Positions 19,737 to 28,419 are shown, counted from the first letter of the stretch. The stretch: DNA of 64,000 nt from Salinimicrobium nanhaiense (GCA_012038135.1 JAAVJQ010000008.1:1-64000), one strand, 5' to 3'. The notes: generated from the sequence alone by a model not told the origin. Numbers and translations are program-made.

Positions 19737-21088
19737 AACAGAAAAAGAAAATAGACGATATTTACAGGGAAGGCCTCAAAAATGCCGAAACCCCTCCCCC
19801 GCCCGATTCCTGGGAGTTCATTAGCGCCCGTTTACCCGAAGAAAAAAAGAGAAGGGTGCTCCCGCTTTGGATCCCACTGGCCGGGGTAGCAGCCATGCTT
19901 GCCCTGCTGATAACAGTTTTTAATTTTAACCTTTTTGACACTCCAGTTCCTAATCCCGTAGTTAATGAGGAGGAAAATTTTGAATCCAATACTTCCCCGG
20001 CTTCGGAAATTACTGAAGAACCCGAAACCAGCATAGCCGGGACCGAAAAGGAGGTGCCAAAAGAGGTAAATAACACAGCTGTATCTTCTGAAGCCGTTGC
20101 TTCTGAAGATTCATCGCCTCAATCTGCACCGGGAAAAGTAAATAATTCCGAAGCCAAGGCCTTAGCAGAAAACGAGAGGGTGTCCAAATACAAAAGATCC
20201 GGTTCAGCAAAACCAAAAAAAGCTGAAACCGATGTTGCTGAAAATATTCAGTCGGAAAGTTTTTCCGGAGAAAAAATCTCAAATCGTCCGGCCGAAAATT
20301 CCACTCCGGCTGAAGCTATTGCTGAGGTATCCGGAGCTTCAGAAATGCTAAAAGAGACTAAGGTTCTAAAAAAGGAAATTAAGGATGATCTTTTAAGAGA
20401 AGAATCTGATTACGCAGAGGTCAAACCTGAAGCTATACCAGGGAAAAATGAAGGATTCCTGAAGCGTTTCAGGATCTCTACCACTGCAGGAGCTGTGTAT
20501 TTTAACATGGGGAACAATAATACAGTAGATGCCCAATTCGCCGAAAATGCCGGCGGCAGCGATGTTTCCATGTCTTATGGAGTAAATCTCGCCTATAAGG
20601 TTTCCGAAAAGGTCAAAATAAGGTCAGGAGTTAGCAAGGTAAATTTCAACTACAGTACCCGGCAAGTTGATTATTCGGCCGCCTCCAGCTCAAGTGCGGT
20701 AAGAACAGATCCTGCCGGCATGGGGATCATGCTGGCTGCACAGGGAGACCTGGAGCAGGAATTTGGATTTATTGAAATTCCGCTGGAAATCGAATTTGCC
20801 CTTATTGATAAAAAAATAGGACTAAACCTTATAGGAGGAGCCAGTACCTTGCTTCTTGAAGAAAACAGTCTTTCTATGAGTACACCGGCCTTTACTACCG
20901 ATTTTGGAGAAGCCCAGAACCTCAATGAAATCAGTTTTAGTGCAAACCTGGGATTGGGAGTATATTATAATTTTTCACCTAAGATCAGGCTCAATCTGGA
21001 ACCTATGTTTAAATACCAGCTCAATACTTTTGACCACGGCAATTCCCATTACTTCGGAATTTACTCAGGGCTGAGTTATCAGTTTTAG
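19733..21088 (+). CDS. Anti-sigma-like protein with outer-membrane beta-barrel domain (dual-membrane type)
   Basis: A 451-residue protein in three parts. Residues 1-41 are a charged, presumably cytoplasmic segment (DDIYREGLKNAETPPPPDSW), 42-66 a single hydrophobic helix (LPLWIPLAGVAAMLALLIT), 67-238 a long Glu/Ser/Lys/Pro-rich linker without predicted fold, and 240-451 a porin-like beta-barrel domain (ISTTAGAVYFNMG... ending in an alternating aromatic SGLSYQF). This matches dual membrane-spanning anti-sigma factors described in Bacteroides: the N-terminus holds the ECF sigma factor in the cytoplasm while the barrel sits in the outer membrane. Overlap with the sigma gene supports this. Generic annotation would be outer membrane beta-barrel protein. 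Confidence 0.82.
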   Translation: MKQKKKIDDIYREGLKNAETPPPPDSWEFISARLPEEKKRRVLPLWIPLAGVAAMLALLITVFNFNLFDTPVPNPVVNEEENFESNTSPASEITEEPETSIAGTEKEVPKEVNNTAVSSEAVASEDSSPQSAPGKVNNSEAKALAENERVSKYKRSGSAKPKKAETDVAENIQSESFSGEKISNRPAENSTPAEAIAEVSGASEMLKETKVLKKEIKDDLLREESDYAEVKPEAIPGKNEGFLKRFRISTTAGAVYFNMGNNNTVDAQFAENAGGSDVSMSYGVNLAYKVSEKVKIRSGVSKVNFNYSTRQVDYSAASSSSAVRTDPAGMGIMLAAQGDLEQEFGFIEIPLEIEFALIDKKIGLNLIGGASTLLLEENSLSMSTPAFTTDFGEAQNLNEISFSANLGLGVYYNFSPKIRLNLEPMFKYQLNTFDHGNSHYFGIYSGLSYQF

Positions 21089-21118
21089 GTATAATGTTTA
21101 AGGTACCAGAATTGTGGA

Positions 21119-21144
21119 TTAAGGTTTAAGGTTTAAGGTTTAAG
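21119..21144. repeat. Short AAGGTTT heptamer array (3-4 copies)
   Basis: The same unit as the 18-copy array at 18356-18484, located just after the anti-sigma-like gene and followed at about 21.2 kb by the degenerate phrase CAACAGGTAACAGGCAACAG. Confidence 0.85.
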
Positions 21145-21313
21145 ATTTGTGGAAAAAAGTAATTCGGAATCCGCAACCCGGAACGGGCAACCTGAAACCC
21201 TCAACAGGTAACAGGCAACAGGGCAACAGGCAACAGCTTATTCTTCAAAATTAGGAAAGCAAAATTTTCTATTACAACCGTACTTTTTTAATTGTTCACA
21301 GCTCATTGAAAAA

Positions 21314-21353
21314 GACGCAACCTTTTTGAATTTTCAGGTCATATAGGTAAAGA
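21314..21353 (+). promoter_or_regulatory. Predicted ECF sigma promoter upstream of the 21371 lipoprotein gene
   Basis: GACGCAACC (21314-21322), 15-bp spacer, GTCATATAGGTAA (from 21338), 33 bp before the ATG. It duplicates the architecture at 18571-18604. Confidence 0.65.
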
Positions 21354-21370
21354 CAATTATTAAGATCAAA

Positions 21371-21826
21371 ATGAAGAAATTTTTATTACTGGCACTGTTT
21401 GTATTCACGCTTCAAAGCTGTGAATTGGAATCCGATGATCCTGGGTGGCTTCCCGAGTTAGTTCGAGTTACAGATATTGAACTTCCTGAATTCTTTGAAG
21501 AAGGAAAAAGTTATGATATTGAAGTCACTTATGTGCTGCCTACCGCCTGTCATATCCCCCAGGGCATCAATGCTTCACGGGAAGCCCTTTATGGCAGCGG
21601 CCGAAGAAAGATCTATGTGGCAGGAATTGCAGCAAAGAAATTTGGAGAACCCGTATGCCAGGAAGAAAGTGACGATCTGGAAAAGACCGGTAGTTTTAGA
21701 CTGGTGGTTGACGAGGATATGCCTTATACTTTCTTTTTGTGGACCGGAATAGATGAAGCCGGAAAAGACCTTTACACCGAAATTGAGGTTCCTGTAGGAG
21801 AGCCAACTACTGAGACGCAGGAATAA
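21371..21826 (+). CDS. Small lipoprotein of unknown function in the ECF sigma locus
   Basis: 151 residues with signal peptide and lipobox TLQSCELE (Cys about 17). The mature chain is acidic and beta-rich (YDIEVTYVLPTACHIPQG, GSFRLVVDEDMPYTFFLWTG), with Cys residues in the mature part that could form a disulfide. I do not recognise a family. The predicted ECF promoter upstream makes it a candidate regulon member and possible envelope-stress effector or sensor. Confidence 0.75.
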   Translation: MKKFLLLALFVFTLQSCELESDDPGWLPELVRVTDIELPEFFEEGKSYDIEVTYVLPTACHIPQGINASREALYGSGRRKIYVAGIAAKKFGEPVCQEESDDLEKTGSFRLVVDEDMPYTFFLWTGIDEAGKDLYTEIEVPVGEPTTETQE

Positions 21827-21866
21827 AATTTACCGCACTTACACTAAAATTATTATTTGAAGCCGG

Positions 21867-21906
21867 GCTGTCTAGAGAGGTGACTTTTTAGGCAGCTATT
21901 TTTTTG
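21867..21906 (+). terminator. Terminator after the 21371 lipoprotein gene
   Basis: GCTGTCTA pairs with TAGGCAGC (one G-U) around a 14-nt loop and is followed by TATTTTTTT. Confidence 0.6.
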
Positions 21907-22170
21907 ATACACTCTATAAACCTGTCAAAAATGATCTTTTAAGCATAAACCTTCCAGAACTGGAAAAATAAATAATATGAGTTATATCCACCGGGTATAA
22001 TTCGAGGTGCGTAATAGAATTAAATACATAAAAATCAGTTAATTATTTAAGTTCTGAAAAACCAATTTGGCAGATAGTATTATCTTTAGAGTAAAGGAAG
22101 ATCTGGAAATTTTCGGTTGTAAACAGCCAATGATCCCGGACTCAAGAGGGGAAATTAAAATTTAAATATC

Positions 22171-22329
22171 ATGATAGAATACAGAACCTCCAAAAAAGAA
22201 CAACGCCAGCCGAATCCCGAAAATCGAAAAACTACGGGAAGAAAGGATTGGGGTTATACCAATCATTACAGAAGAATGATGATGCAGCGGCTTCCTGCTA
22301 AAAATGAGGAGGAAGAGGATACCCATTAG
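22171..22329 (+). CDS. Possible small protein, 52 residues
   Basis: An ATG-to-TAG frame encoding a basic N-terminal half (MIEYRTSKKEQRQPNPENRK), an aromatic/methionine middle (GYTNHYRRMMMQRL) and a strongly acidic tail (NEEEEDTH). The preceding sequence has an AT-rich leader. No family is recognised. It sits alone in a 1.1 kb spacer, so it may be a small gene or chance; the low-complexity tail argues for neither. Confidence 0.35.
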   Translation: MIEYRTSKKEQRQPNPENRKTTGRKDWGYTNHYRRMMMQRLPAKNEEEEDTH

Positions 22330-22489
22330 CATTAACCCCTATCGCATAAATAGCACAGAAGTCACCCTTTTTGTGGTTGCACCTTTATTGATAAACTTCT
22401 CCTTTTTCTATAAATTGAAAGTCCTCTCCCCATTCAAAATCCATTTAGGGTCTAAGGCGTAATGCGAAACAAGAACTCTTATTATTTTA

Positions 22490-22704
22490 CATTGTTGTCC
22501 GATTAAAAAAGGATAAATCCATGGAAACCCTTGCTAATGCCGGTCAAAGACATTCTCCAACGATTTGAGGGGGTGGTTTTCCTTTTTATGAAATTTTATT
22601 AATTTACCAATTTTTACAGTAATGTCTTTCAGAGTTTTATTTAGAAGTCTTGGCTCTAGACTCTAGAAGCGGAGCGGTCCAGATTCTTTTATCGGACAAC
22701 AATG
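22490..22704. mobile_element. 215-bp MITE (non-autonomous DNA transposon) with 9-bp target-site duplication
   Basis: Terminal inverted repeats CATTGTTGTCCGA (22490-22502) and TCGGACAACAATG (22692-22704), extending imperfectly inward as AT-rich sequence. The element is bounded on both sides by ATTATTTTA (22481-22489 and 22705-22713), a 9-bp direct repeat whose next base on the right is C. The interior has no ORF. A 9-bp duplication and such termini suit an IS4-like family, but that assignment is inference. Confidence 0.78.
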
Positions 22705-22962
22705 ATTATTTTACCATTTACTGAAGGCACTTAAGGATCTTGATCATGTATGCTCTAAAGCTCAGGTTTCCCGATTTTTTACTACAGAATCTTTGTTTCA
22801 AGTACAATATGATTGACAGGAATAGAATTATCCTGTTTTAGAAAATTTATTGTTAATTTTGTGTTAATGGTTTTGAGAGCTGTATTTTCCATTCCTTTTT
22901 ATGAGAATTTTCCCTAACATGTAAAAGCCACTTTGACACATACGTTTCCATTTCACTTAAAA
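22705..22962. other. Spacer after the MITE
   Basis: No gene. A small hairpin ACAGGA...TCCTGT followed by TTTT (22816-22840) may be a weak terminator or RNA structure. The rest is AT-rich. Confidence 0.4.
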
Positions 22963-23367
22963 ATGGCCAACCTCTGCCAAACCAACAGGCAACTACTAAG
23001 GTTGTACAGGACTTTTCAGCAGCAAATAGCGGCAGACCCGGAAGCCCGGGAGGAATTAAACAGGCGAATTCTTCTTAGGGACAAAATAGATAGGGAGATG
23101 CCACATCTCTATAAAAAACTTTTTACTCCACAAGAGGAGAAATTCCAAAACCTATTGTGCACTTCTTTAACTCCCGTTTCAATTTTGAAATACCAAATTT
23201 ATACCCGCTTTACAGGAGTTAAAACAAGGCGCTTAAGAAAGCTGGAGGCTAAGAATATCAACCAGTACTATAATTTATTATTCGACGGGCGTCTTCCTTC
23301 CAGCCCAACCAATGTTCTTCTCAAGCAGAAAAAGAAGATCGAAAAGGAATCTCTGATCCCTCTTTAG
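22963..23367 (+). CDS. Hypothetical basic protein, 134 residues
   Basis: Starts at ATG 22963 (MANLCQTNRQLLRLYRT); an upstream TTG at 22933 would add ten residues without support. Mostly helical and rich in Lys, Arg, Gln and Leu (LNRRILLRDKIDREMPHLY, TRRLRKLEAKNINQYY), with no signal peptide or membrane segment. No family recognised. Flanked by a MITE and a frameshifted gene, it may be accessory. Confidence 0.5.
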   Translation: MANLCQTNRQLLRLYRTFQQQIAADPEAREELNRRILLRDKIDREMPHLYKKLFTPQEEKFQNLLCTSLTPVSILKYQIYTRFTGVKTRRLRKLEAKNINQYYNLLFDGRLPSSPTNVLLKQKKKIEKESLIPL

Positions 23368-23545
23368 CGAATTTTTACACTTTTGCCCCCCTTCAATTTC
23401 CTCTTTAATTAAGGAAGATAATTTAATTTCAGCCCATAAAACAGCGTGTCATAGGACTGCTAATATTTGGTGAAATAACCATGATTTAACACCTTCATCT
23501 ATAAATAAGGTTTAAATTAATAGGACTAATCATAAAATTGGAGGT

Positions 23546-24090
23546 ATGAAAATAAGCAAGAATATAATTTACAAATTTTCGACAGTATTGTTTGTATTTA
23601 TGCTGTTATCCTGTGGTTCTGCTAAGAAGACCGGGGACGACCTCGTAACTGATTCCAGGCAGGAAAAAAACATGATAGAACGTAACTATCCCGTCATGGC
23701 CGATCATTTTAATAGTGCGGTAGGATACGCCATTTTCCCTAACGTGGGAAAAGGAGCCTATGTAATAGGTGGTGCTTCGGGTAATGGAACTGTTTATGAA
23801 AACGGTAATCTTATAGGTTACGCCGATCTTAAACAAATTGATGTGGGACTTCAAATTGGAGGTAAGGCCTTTGTGGAAGTGCTCTTTTTCCAAAATCAAA
23901 AGGCTTTAGAAAACTTAAAAGCGGAAGCTATGAATTAAGTGCCAATGCCTCTGCTGTTGTACTTGATGAAGGATTTTCAAGAGATCTTGAATTCCAGGAT
24001 GGAGTAGCAATAGTCACAGTCCCTAAAGGGGGTGCTATGGCAGGAATTTCTGTTGGCGGGCAAAGATTTGAATTCAGGCCACTACAGTAA
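23546..24090 (+). pseudogene. SYLF-domain (YSC84-like) lipoprotein, frameshifted
   Basis: A gene for a lipid-binding SYLF-domain lipoprotein (lipobox MLLSCG). The first frame (23546-23938) reads the domain up to GGKAFVEVLFFQNQKALENLK and then stops early at 23936-23938. From 23920 the -1 frame continues as SGSYELSANASAV...VAIVTVPKGGAMAGISVGGQRFEF to a stop at 24088-24090, which is the missing C-terminal half. One A is lacking in TTAAAAGC, where family sequence predicts TTAAAAAGC. Either a true indel, a homopolymer sequencing error, or less likely a -1 frameshift; read as one gene it is complete. Confidence 0.85.
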
Positions 24091-24254
24091 TTTTGGTCTA
24101 AAAAAGAAAGAAGCTGTCTCATTAATCTGAAGCAGCTTTTTTATTTTATGGTTATAATAATTTTATTGTTTGAGAGGTCTTTCTTACTTCTAAGGCACGG
24201 CTGCTTATTATGAAACCGTGAGGTGAATTGGAAAGACTGTATTTCTTTAATTAG

Positions 24255-24365
24255 GACGATTTTTCACAACCCGAAAGTATTACCTTTGATCCATCAGGAT
24301 CAATGTTTATTTCCAATGAGGCCGGAAGAAATCCCGCAAATATTATAAAGGTTGCATTGAAATAA
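24255..24365 (+). pseudogene. C-terminal remnant of a SdiA-regulated / esterase-phytase-like protein
   Basis: An open frame from GAC at 24255 to TAA at 24363-24365 reads DDFSQPESITFDPSGSMFISN and ends NPANIIKVALK. This fits the last blade of the SdiA-regulated beta-propeller family (QPEGITFxPxGxLYISNE...NILKV). Nothing upstream encodes the rest, so it is a 37-residue truncated tail. Identification is from the motif only. Confidence 0.6.
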
Positions 24366-24386
24366 ACACCAGATTAATCTCAAAAG

Positions 24387-24418
24387 AAAGGCCGGAAAAT
24401 TAATGTTTTCCGGCCTTT
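24387..24418. terminator. Bidirectional terminator before clpS
   Basis: Stem AAAGGCCGGAAAA / TTTTCCGGCCTTT with a six-base loop, directly before the clpS stop codon on the minus strand. Confidence 0.85.
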
Positions 24419-24437
24419 TCCCTTTAAGCTTTTTTAC

Positions 24438-24713
24438 TTACACGATCTCTGCACTTAGCCCTTCTTCCAGCAATTTTCCGCAGCGAGGCTCCAGGTCCTT
24501 ATAAGGTCCTGTCTTTACCGTACATTTACCTTTGTAATGCACCAGCAGTGCACACTGCTCAGCTTGTTCAGGGGTATGTTCACAGGCAATGATTAGAGTT
24601 TCAATGACATGATCAAAAGTATTATAGTCATCGTTGTAAAGAACGATCTCATGTAATTTAGACTCTTTGCTTTTTACTTCCTTCTTCTCAAGAACTTCTT
24701 CTTTGGTACTCAT
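24438..24713 (-). CDS. clpS: ATP-dependent Clp protease adaptor ClpS
   Basis: A 91-residue adaptor that hands N-degron substrates to ClpAP-type proteases. Core motif IVLYNDDYNTFDHVI, then HTPEQAEQCALLVHYKGK with the typical valine-histidine face. Start chosen at MSTKEEV (24713); a longer frame adds nine hydrophobic residues lacking support. Located just before prmA in the same direction, as in many Bacteroidota. Confidence 0.94.
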   Translation of the reverse strand: MSTKEEVLEKKEVKSKESKLHEIVLYNDDYNTFDHVIETLIIACEHTPEQAEQCALLVHYKGKCTVKTGPYKDLEPRCGKLLEEGLSAEIV

Positions 24714-24768
24714 ATTCAGACAATTTCGTAATAAAAACAAGGGTTAAATATAAGAATTTCTTACCAAT

Positions 24769-25599
24769 TCAATTTTTAGTAAATCTTAAAGCTACCCAAT
24801 CTTCCCGCTCGATATAATCACTGTATTCCAGCCCCTGTTTTTCGCATTCCTTCCTAATCGCAGGAATATCCTTGGAATAGAATCCGCTCAAATACAATTC
24901 TCCCCCGCTGTTCAAACTCTTATTGTAGGCAGGAATGTCTTCAAGAAGGATATTTCGGTTAATGTTCGCAATGATCACGTCATAATTCCTTCCCTCAAGT
25001 AATTCGGCAGCACCTTCAAACACAGAAACATTTTCGCATGAATTTCGGCCCACATTCTCCAGTGTGTTCTGGTAACACCAGTTGTCTATATCAACAGCAT
25101 CAATTTCAGTTGCGCCCTTTTTTTCTGCAACAATGGCTAGTACACCTGTACCACAGCCCATATCGAGCACTTTTTTTCCCTGAAGATCATACTTCAGCAA
25201 AAACTCGATCATCATATGGGTGGTGGCATGATGCCCTGTTCCAAACGACATTTTTGGTTCGATGACAATATCATATTTAACATCGGGTTGAGGGTGAAAA
25301 GGTGCCCTTACTCCACATTCTTCATTGACAACTATGGGATGAAAATTCTTCTCCCATTCCACATTCCAGTTGACCTGTTCTATTTCGGTTTGGGTAAAGG
25401 AAATATCAAATTCATTGGACTGGAGTATGTGTAACCCCGACATTGTTTCGGCTTCATATTCCTCTTTTGGAATATATGCCGTAATTCCATCTTCATTCTC
25501 CACAAAACTTTCAAAACCCGCCATACCAAGTTCGGCAATAAGGATCTCTGAAGCCGGTTGGGGAGGCTCAATAACAAATTTAAACTCCAGGTAATTCAT
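24769..25599 (-). CDS. prmA: Ribosomal protein L11 methyltransferase
   Basis: 276 residues; S-adenosylmethionine-dependent trimethylation of ribosomal protein L11. SAM motif VLDMGCGTGVLAIVAEKKGA and motif DVIIANINRNILLE are present, and the N-terminal substrate domain is intact. It lies 10 bp downstream of tpiA in the same direction and 55 bp upstream of clpS, a likely co-transcribed set. Confidence 0.95.
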   Translation of the reverse strand: MNYLEFKFVIEPPQPASEILIAELGMAGFESFVENEDGITAYIPKEEYEAETMSGLHILQSNEFDISFTQTEIEQVNWNVEWEKNFHPIVVNEECGVRAPFHPQPDVKYDIVIEPKMSFGTGHHATTHMMIEFLLKYDLQGKKVLDMGCGTGVLAIVAEKKGATEIDAVDIDNWCYQNTLENVGRNSCENVSVFEGAAELLEGRNYDVIIANINRNILLEDIPAYNKSLNSGGELYLSGFYSKDIPAIRKECEKQGLEYSDYIEREDWVALRFTKN

Positions 25600-25609
25600 A
25601 TAATAAAAA

Positions 25610-26362
25610 TTAGAAAGCGTTAACTATGGCAAGAAAATCTTCGGCTTTAAGGCTGGCTCCTCCAATTAGACCGCCATCAACATCTTCTTTGGCAAAGATC
25701 TCCTGTGCATTCCCGGGTTTCACACTTCCTCCATACAGAATGGAAACATCATCTGCGAGGGTTTCACCAAATTTTTCAGCAATGGTTTTTCTTATAAAAG
25801 CGTGCATTTCCTGCGCCTGTTCGGGAGAAGCAGTTTCTCCTGTGCCTATAGCCCAAACAGGTTCGTAAGCGATCACCACTTTCTTCCAGTGTGCTTCAGA
25901 AACCTGGAAAATTCCTTTTCCCAGTTGTGATTTCACCACCTCAAAATGGCGTTCGGCCATTCGTTCATTTAGTTCCTCTCCGCAGCAGAAGATCACTTCC
26001 ATATCATTTTCAAGAGCTGCATTCACTTTTTTTGCCAACACCTCATCGGTTTCCCTGAAGATCGCCCGGCGTTCGCTATGGCCAATAATAACGGTCTTTA
26101 CTCCAATGCTGGTGAGCATCCGGGCTGATACCTCGCCGGTAAAAGCACCTTCACTGTTTTCATTCATATTTTGAGCCGCTACATCAATAGAAGTTTTTCT
26201 TAATGATTCAAAGGCATGGTGTAAATTGGTAAATGCCGGAGCCACGATTACCCGCACTCCCTCATTTTCCTGCCACTGATTCTTAAGTTGTCCCAGCAGA
26301 TCTTCTGTCTGCGCAAGGTCATTATTCATTTTCCAGTTTCCGGCTACTATTTTCTGTCTCAT
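25610..26362 (-). CDS. tpiA: Triosephosphate isomerase
   Basis: 250 residues, complete. Interconverts glyceraldehyde-3-phosphate and dihydroxyacetone phosphate. Active-site residues are seen in GNWKMN (Lys), VIIGHSERR (His) and AYEPVWAIGTG (Glu), and the phosphate-binding YGGSVKPGN and GGLIGGASL loops are present. First gene of the tpiA-prmA-clpS group on the minus strand. Confidence 0.97.
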   Translation of the reverse strand: MRQKIVAGNWKMNNDLAQTEDLLGQLKNQWQENEGVRVIVAPAFTNLHHAFESLRKTSIDVAAQNMNENSEGAFTGEVSARMLTSIGVKTVIIGHSERRAIFRETDEVLAKKVNAALENDMEVIFCCGEELNERMAERHFEVVKSQLGKGIFQVSEAHWKKVVIAYEPVWAIGTGETASPEQAQEMHAFIRKTIAEKFGETLADDVSILYGGSVKPGNAQEIFAKEDVDGGLIGGASLKAEDFLAIVNAF

Positions 26363-26755
26363 CTTGGTTTTTTAAGGGGATAAGTTAGTATTCTGTTTTC
26401 GATGAATGCGCTAAAACTATTATAAATTCCTGCGGAAAATATTAATAATCAAGAGCTTATCAATTAATTTATTTCTCCTGAAATTTTGAGGTGCAAATAT
26501 ACGGCTGCAGGGTTTAGAAAACTGCAAAAATGGCCGGAAATACTACTGCGAAAGTGGTGGTAAAAAAATTTAATAACAACTATTTTTGTCACTTTGAGCC
26601 TGCCTAGCACAGTCAAAGCGCAATGGCAGAAAAATTTTATTTTTTGTAAATCTAACTCCAAATCCGGCTGCGACCATTTTTCCCTTTCAATCGGTCGTTA
26701 AAACAGCTCAGCCTGAAAAATCAAATGCTTTCAAAAATGCCATTTTTGGCAGCCT
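26363..26755. repeat. Spacer with a dispersed palindromic repeat (26592-26618)
   Basis: Contains CTTTGA...TCAAAG in the phrase GTCACTTTGAGCC...AGTCAAAGCG, a diverged member of the dispersed palindrome also seen at 33363-33384. A 65-codon minus-strand frame across it has no family and is not called. Otherwise nothing identified. Confidence 0.6.
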
Positions 26756-27850
26756 TTAAAACTCAAGATCTTCAGCATCATTCCAATGCAATTTCTTAAG
26801 GATCGTCCCCTCCTGAAGCTTCACCAGTCCGGGATTACTTCGAATAATTGTCTTTAAAGCCGTTTCATCGCTAAAGAACCATTCGAGATCAAGACCATAC
26901 TTCCTGTTCATAGCATCTTTAAGATCCTCGCCAGAGGCTGAAAGCCCAATGACCCTGTAACCATTACTGCGGGCTTCTTTAATGACGCTCTGCAGCTTTT
27001 TAAGTCCGTCGGCTTCGCTGCGATTCAGGCTGTAGGCAACGATCATGAGCAGTTTTTCTTCCTGTAGAATTTCAGATGTAAAATTCTCTCCCTCCTTTTC
27101 TATGGAAAAATCATGAATTGGAGGTTCATAGCCTTGCTTGACCATTTCGGTTTCAACGCCAATAAACTCCCCTTCCACAGCCGGGTAAGATCCATTCGTA
27201 GTGTATATCTTTTCTTCCCCATTAACCCTGAATTTCCAGTTGTAGTCATAGACTGCTTCCTGCGCTCCTTCGGGGATGGTCATGGCCTGCTGAATATTAG
27301 TTCCTTCCTTATAGGCTCTGAAATCCAGCCATGGAAGGTGCATTAGCACGTAATAGGCAAATATGAAACACAACATGAAAGAAAGAAATACGATCCAGCG
27401 ATGAGATGCCTGAGCGAAATAAGGAGTAATGTATTCTCTTTTAAAGAAAAGGAACAAAATGAGCACCAGCAGAATAATGTCTTTATAAAACGACTGCCAG
27501 GGCGTAAGAGGAATTGCATCTCCAAAGCACCCACAATCTGTCACCTTGTTGAAATAAGCTGAGTAAAAGGTTAAAAAGGTAAAGAACAGGATCATGAGCA
27601 GCAGCACCCAGGTAGTGAATTTTGGCAAATAGCCAATGAGCAGCATGATTCCCACGACCACCTCAAAGACGACCAGTAACAATGCGATCACTAAAGCAAA
27701 GGGAGCTAAAAATTCCAGGTTGAGCACTGAGGGGCTAAAATATTCTTCCAACTTGAAAGAAAAACCAATGGGATCATTCAGTTTTACAAATCCCGAAAAA
27801 ATAAATAAGATCCCTACCACCCAGCGGGCGATGCCTACAAGAATTTTCAT
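26756..27850 (-). CDS. BT_3928-family DoxX-like membrane protein with thioredoxin-like C-terminus
   Basis: 364 residues. The N-terminal 180 have five or so hydrophobic helices of the DoxX/MauE type (GILFIFSGFVKLNDPIGF, the conserved CGCFGD motif). The C-terminal part from about residue 230 looks like a thioredoxin fold (KLLMIVAYSLNRSEADGLKKL) but lacks a CxxC. Found in Bacteroidota next to DUF1599 genes, as here (11 bp apart, same strand). The DoxX family is linked to thiol or quinone chemistry in membranes; the precise role is unknown. Confidence 0.88.
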   Translation of the reverse strand: MKILVGIARWVVGILFIFSGFVKLNDPIGFSFKLEEYFSPSVLNLEFLAPFALVIALLLVVFEVVVGIMLLIGYLPKFTTWVLLLMILFFTFLTFYSAYFNKVTDCGCFGDAIPLTPWQSFYKDIILLVLILFLFFKREYITPYFAQASHRWIVFLSFMLCFIFAYYVLMHLPWLDFRAYKEGTNIQQAMTIPEGAQEAVYDYNWKFRVNGEEKIYTTNGSYPAVEGEFIGVETEMVKQGYEPPIHDFSIEKEGENFTSEILQEEKLLMIVAYSLNRSEADGLKKLQSVIKEARSNGYRVIGLSASGEDLKDAMNRKYGLDLEWFFSDETALKTIIRSNPGLVKLQEGTILKKLHWNDAEDLEF

Positions 27851-27861
27851 GTGTTGCCGAT

Positions 27862-28419
27862 TTATGTTTTGCTTAATTCGCTGTTTTCGTGAATATGTAT
27901 AAGGGCAAAAACTGCATAATTGATCATATCTTCATAATTCGCTCCAATTCCTTCACTTACCAGGGTTTTGCCTTTATTGTTTTCTATCGTCTTTATGCGT
28001 AGCAGTTTTTGCAGAATTAGATCTGTAAGGGAGCTTACCCTCATTTCTCTCCATGCCTCTCCATAATCATGATTTTTATCTTCCATGAGGGCTTTGGTCC
28101 TGGCAATGGTTCGATTATATAATTCTGAAACTTCTTCCTCTTTGAGATCCGGTTGCTCTGCCACGCCTTTTTCCAACTGAATTAAAGCCATAACAGAATA
28201 ATTGATGATCCCGATGAATTCGGGCACTTCTCCTTCGTCCACTTTTCGCACCTCATTCTCCTGAAGCCCCCTTATTCTCTGGGCTTTAATAAAGATCTGA
28301 TCTGTAAGGGAAGGCAGCCTCAAAATTCGCCAGGCACAGCCGTAATCTTTCATTTTTTGCATAAATAAGCTTCGGCATTCGGCCACCACGGCATCATATT
28401 GGGCAGAAGTATCCTTCAT
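27862..28419 (-). CDS. DUF1599 domain-containing protein
   Basis: 185 residues containing two similar halves, each with a Met-Lys-Asp-Tyr/His-Gly-x-Ala-Trp-Arg signature (MKDYGCAWRILRLPSLTDQI near residue 20 and NHDYGEAWREMRVSSLTDLI near 115). This duplicated helical domain is typical of DUF1599, of unknown function in Bacteroidota. Cytoplasmic, followed at 11 bp by the DoxX-like gene. Confidence 0.92.
   Translation of the reverse strand: MKDTSAQYDAVVAECRSLFMQKMKDYGCAWRILRLPSLTDQIFIKAQRIRGLQENEVRKVDEGEVPEFIGIINYSVMALIQLEKGVAEQPDLKEEEVSELYNRTIARTKALMEDKNHDYGEAWREMRVSSLTDLILQKLLRIKTIENNKGKTLVSEGIGANYEDMINYAVFALIHIHENSELSKT

Noticed and set aside
26464..26661. 65-codon minus-strand frame in the tpiA/DoxX spacer
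   Set aside because: Lies across a dispersed palindrome and is rich in Cys/His without pattern; no family.
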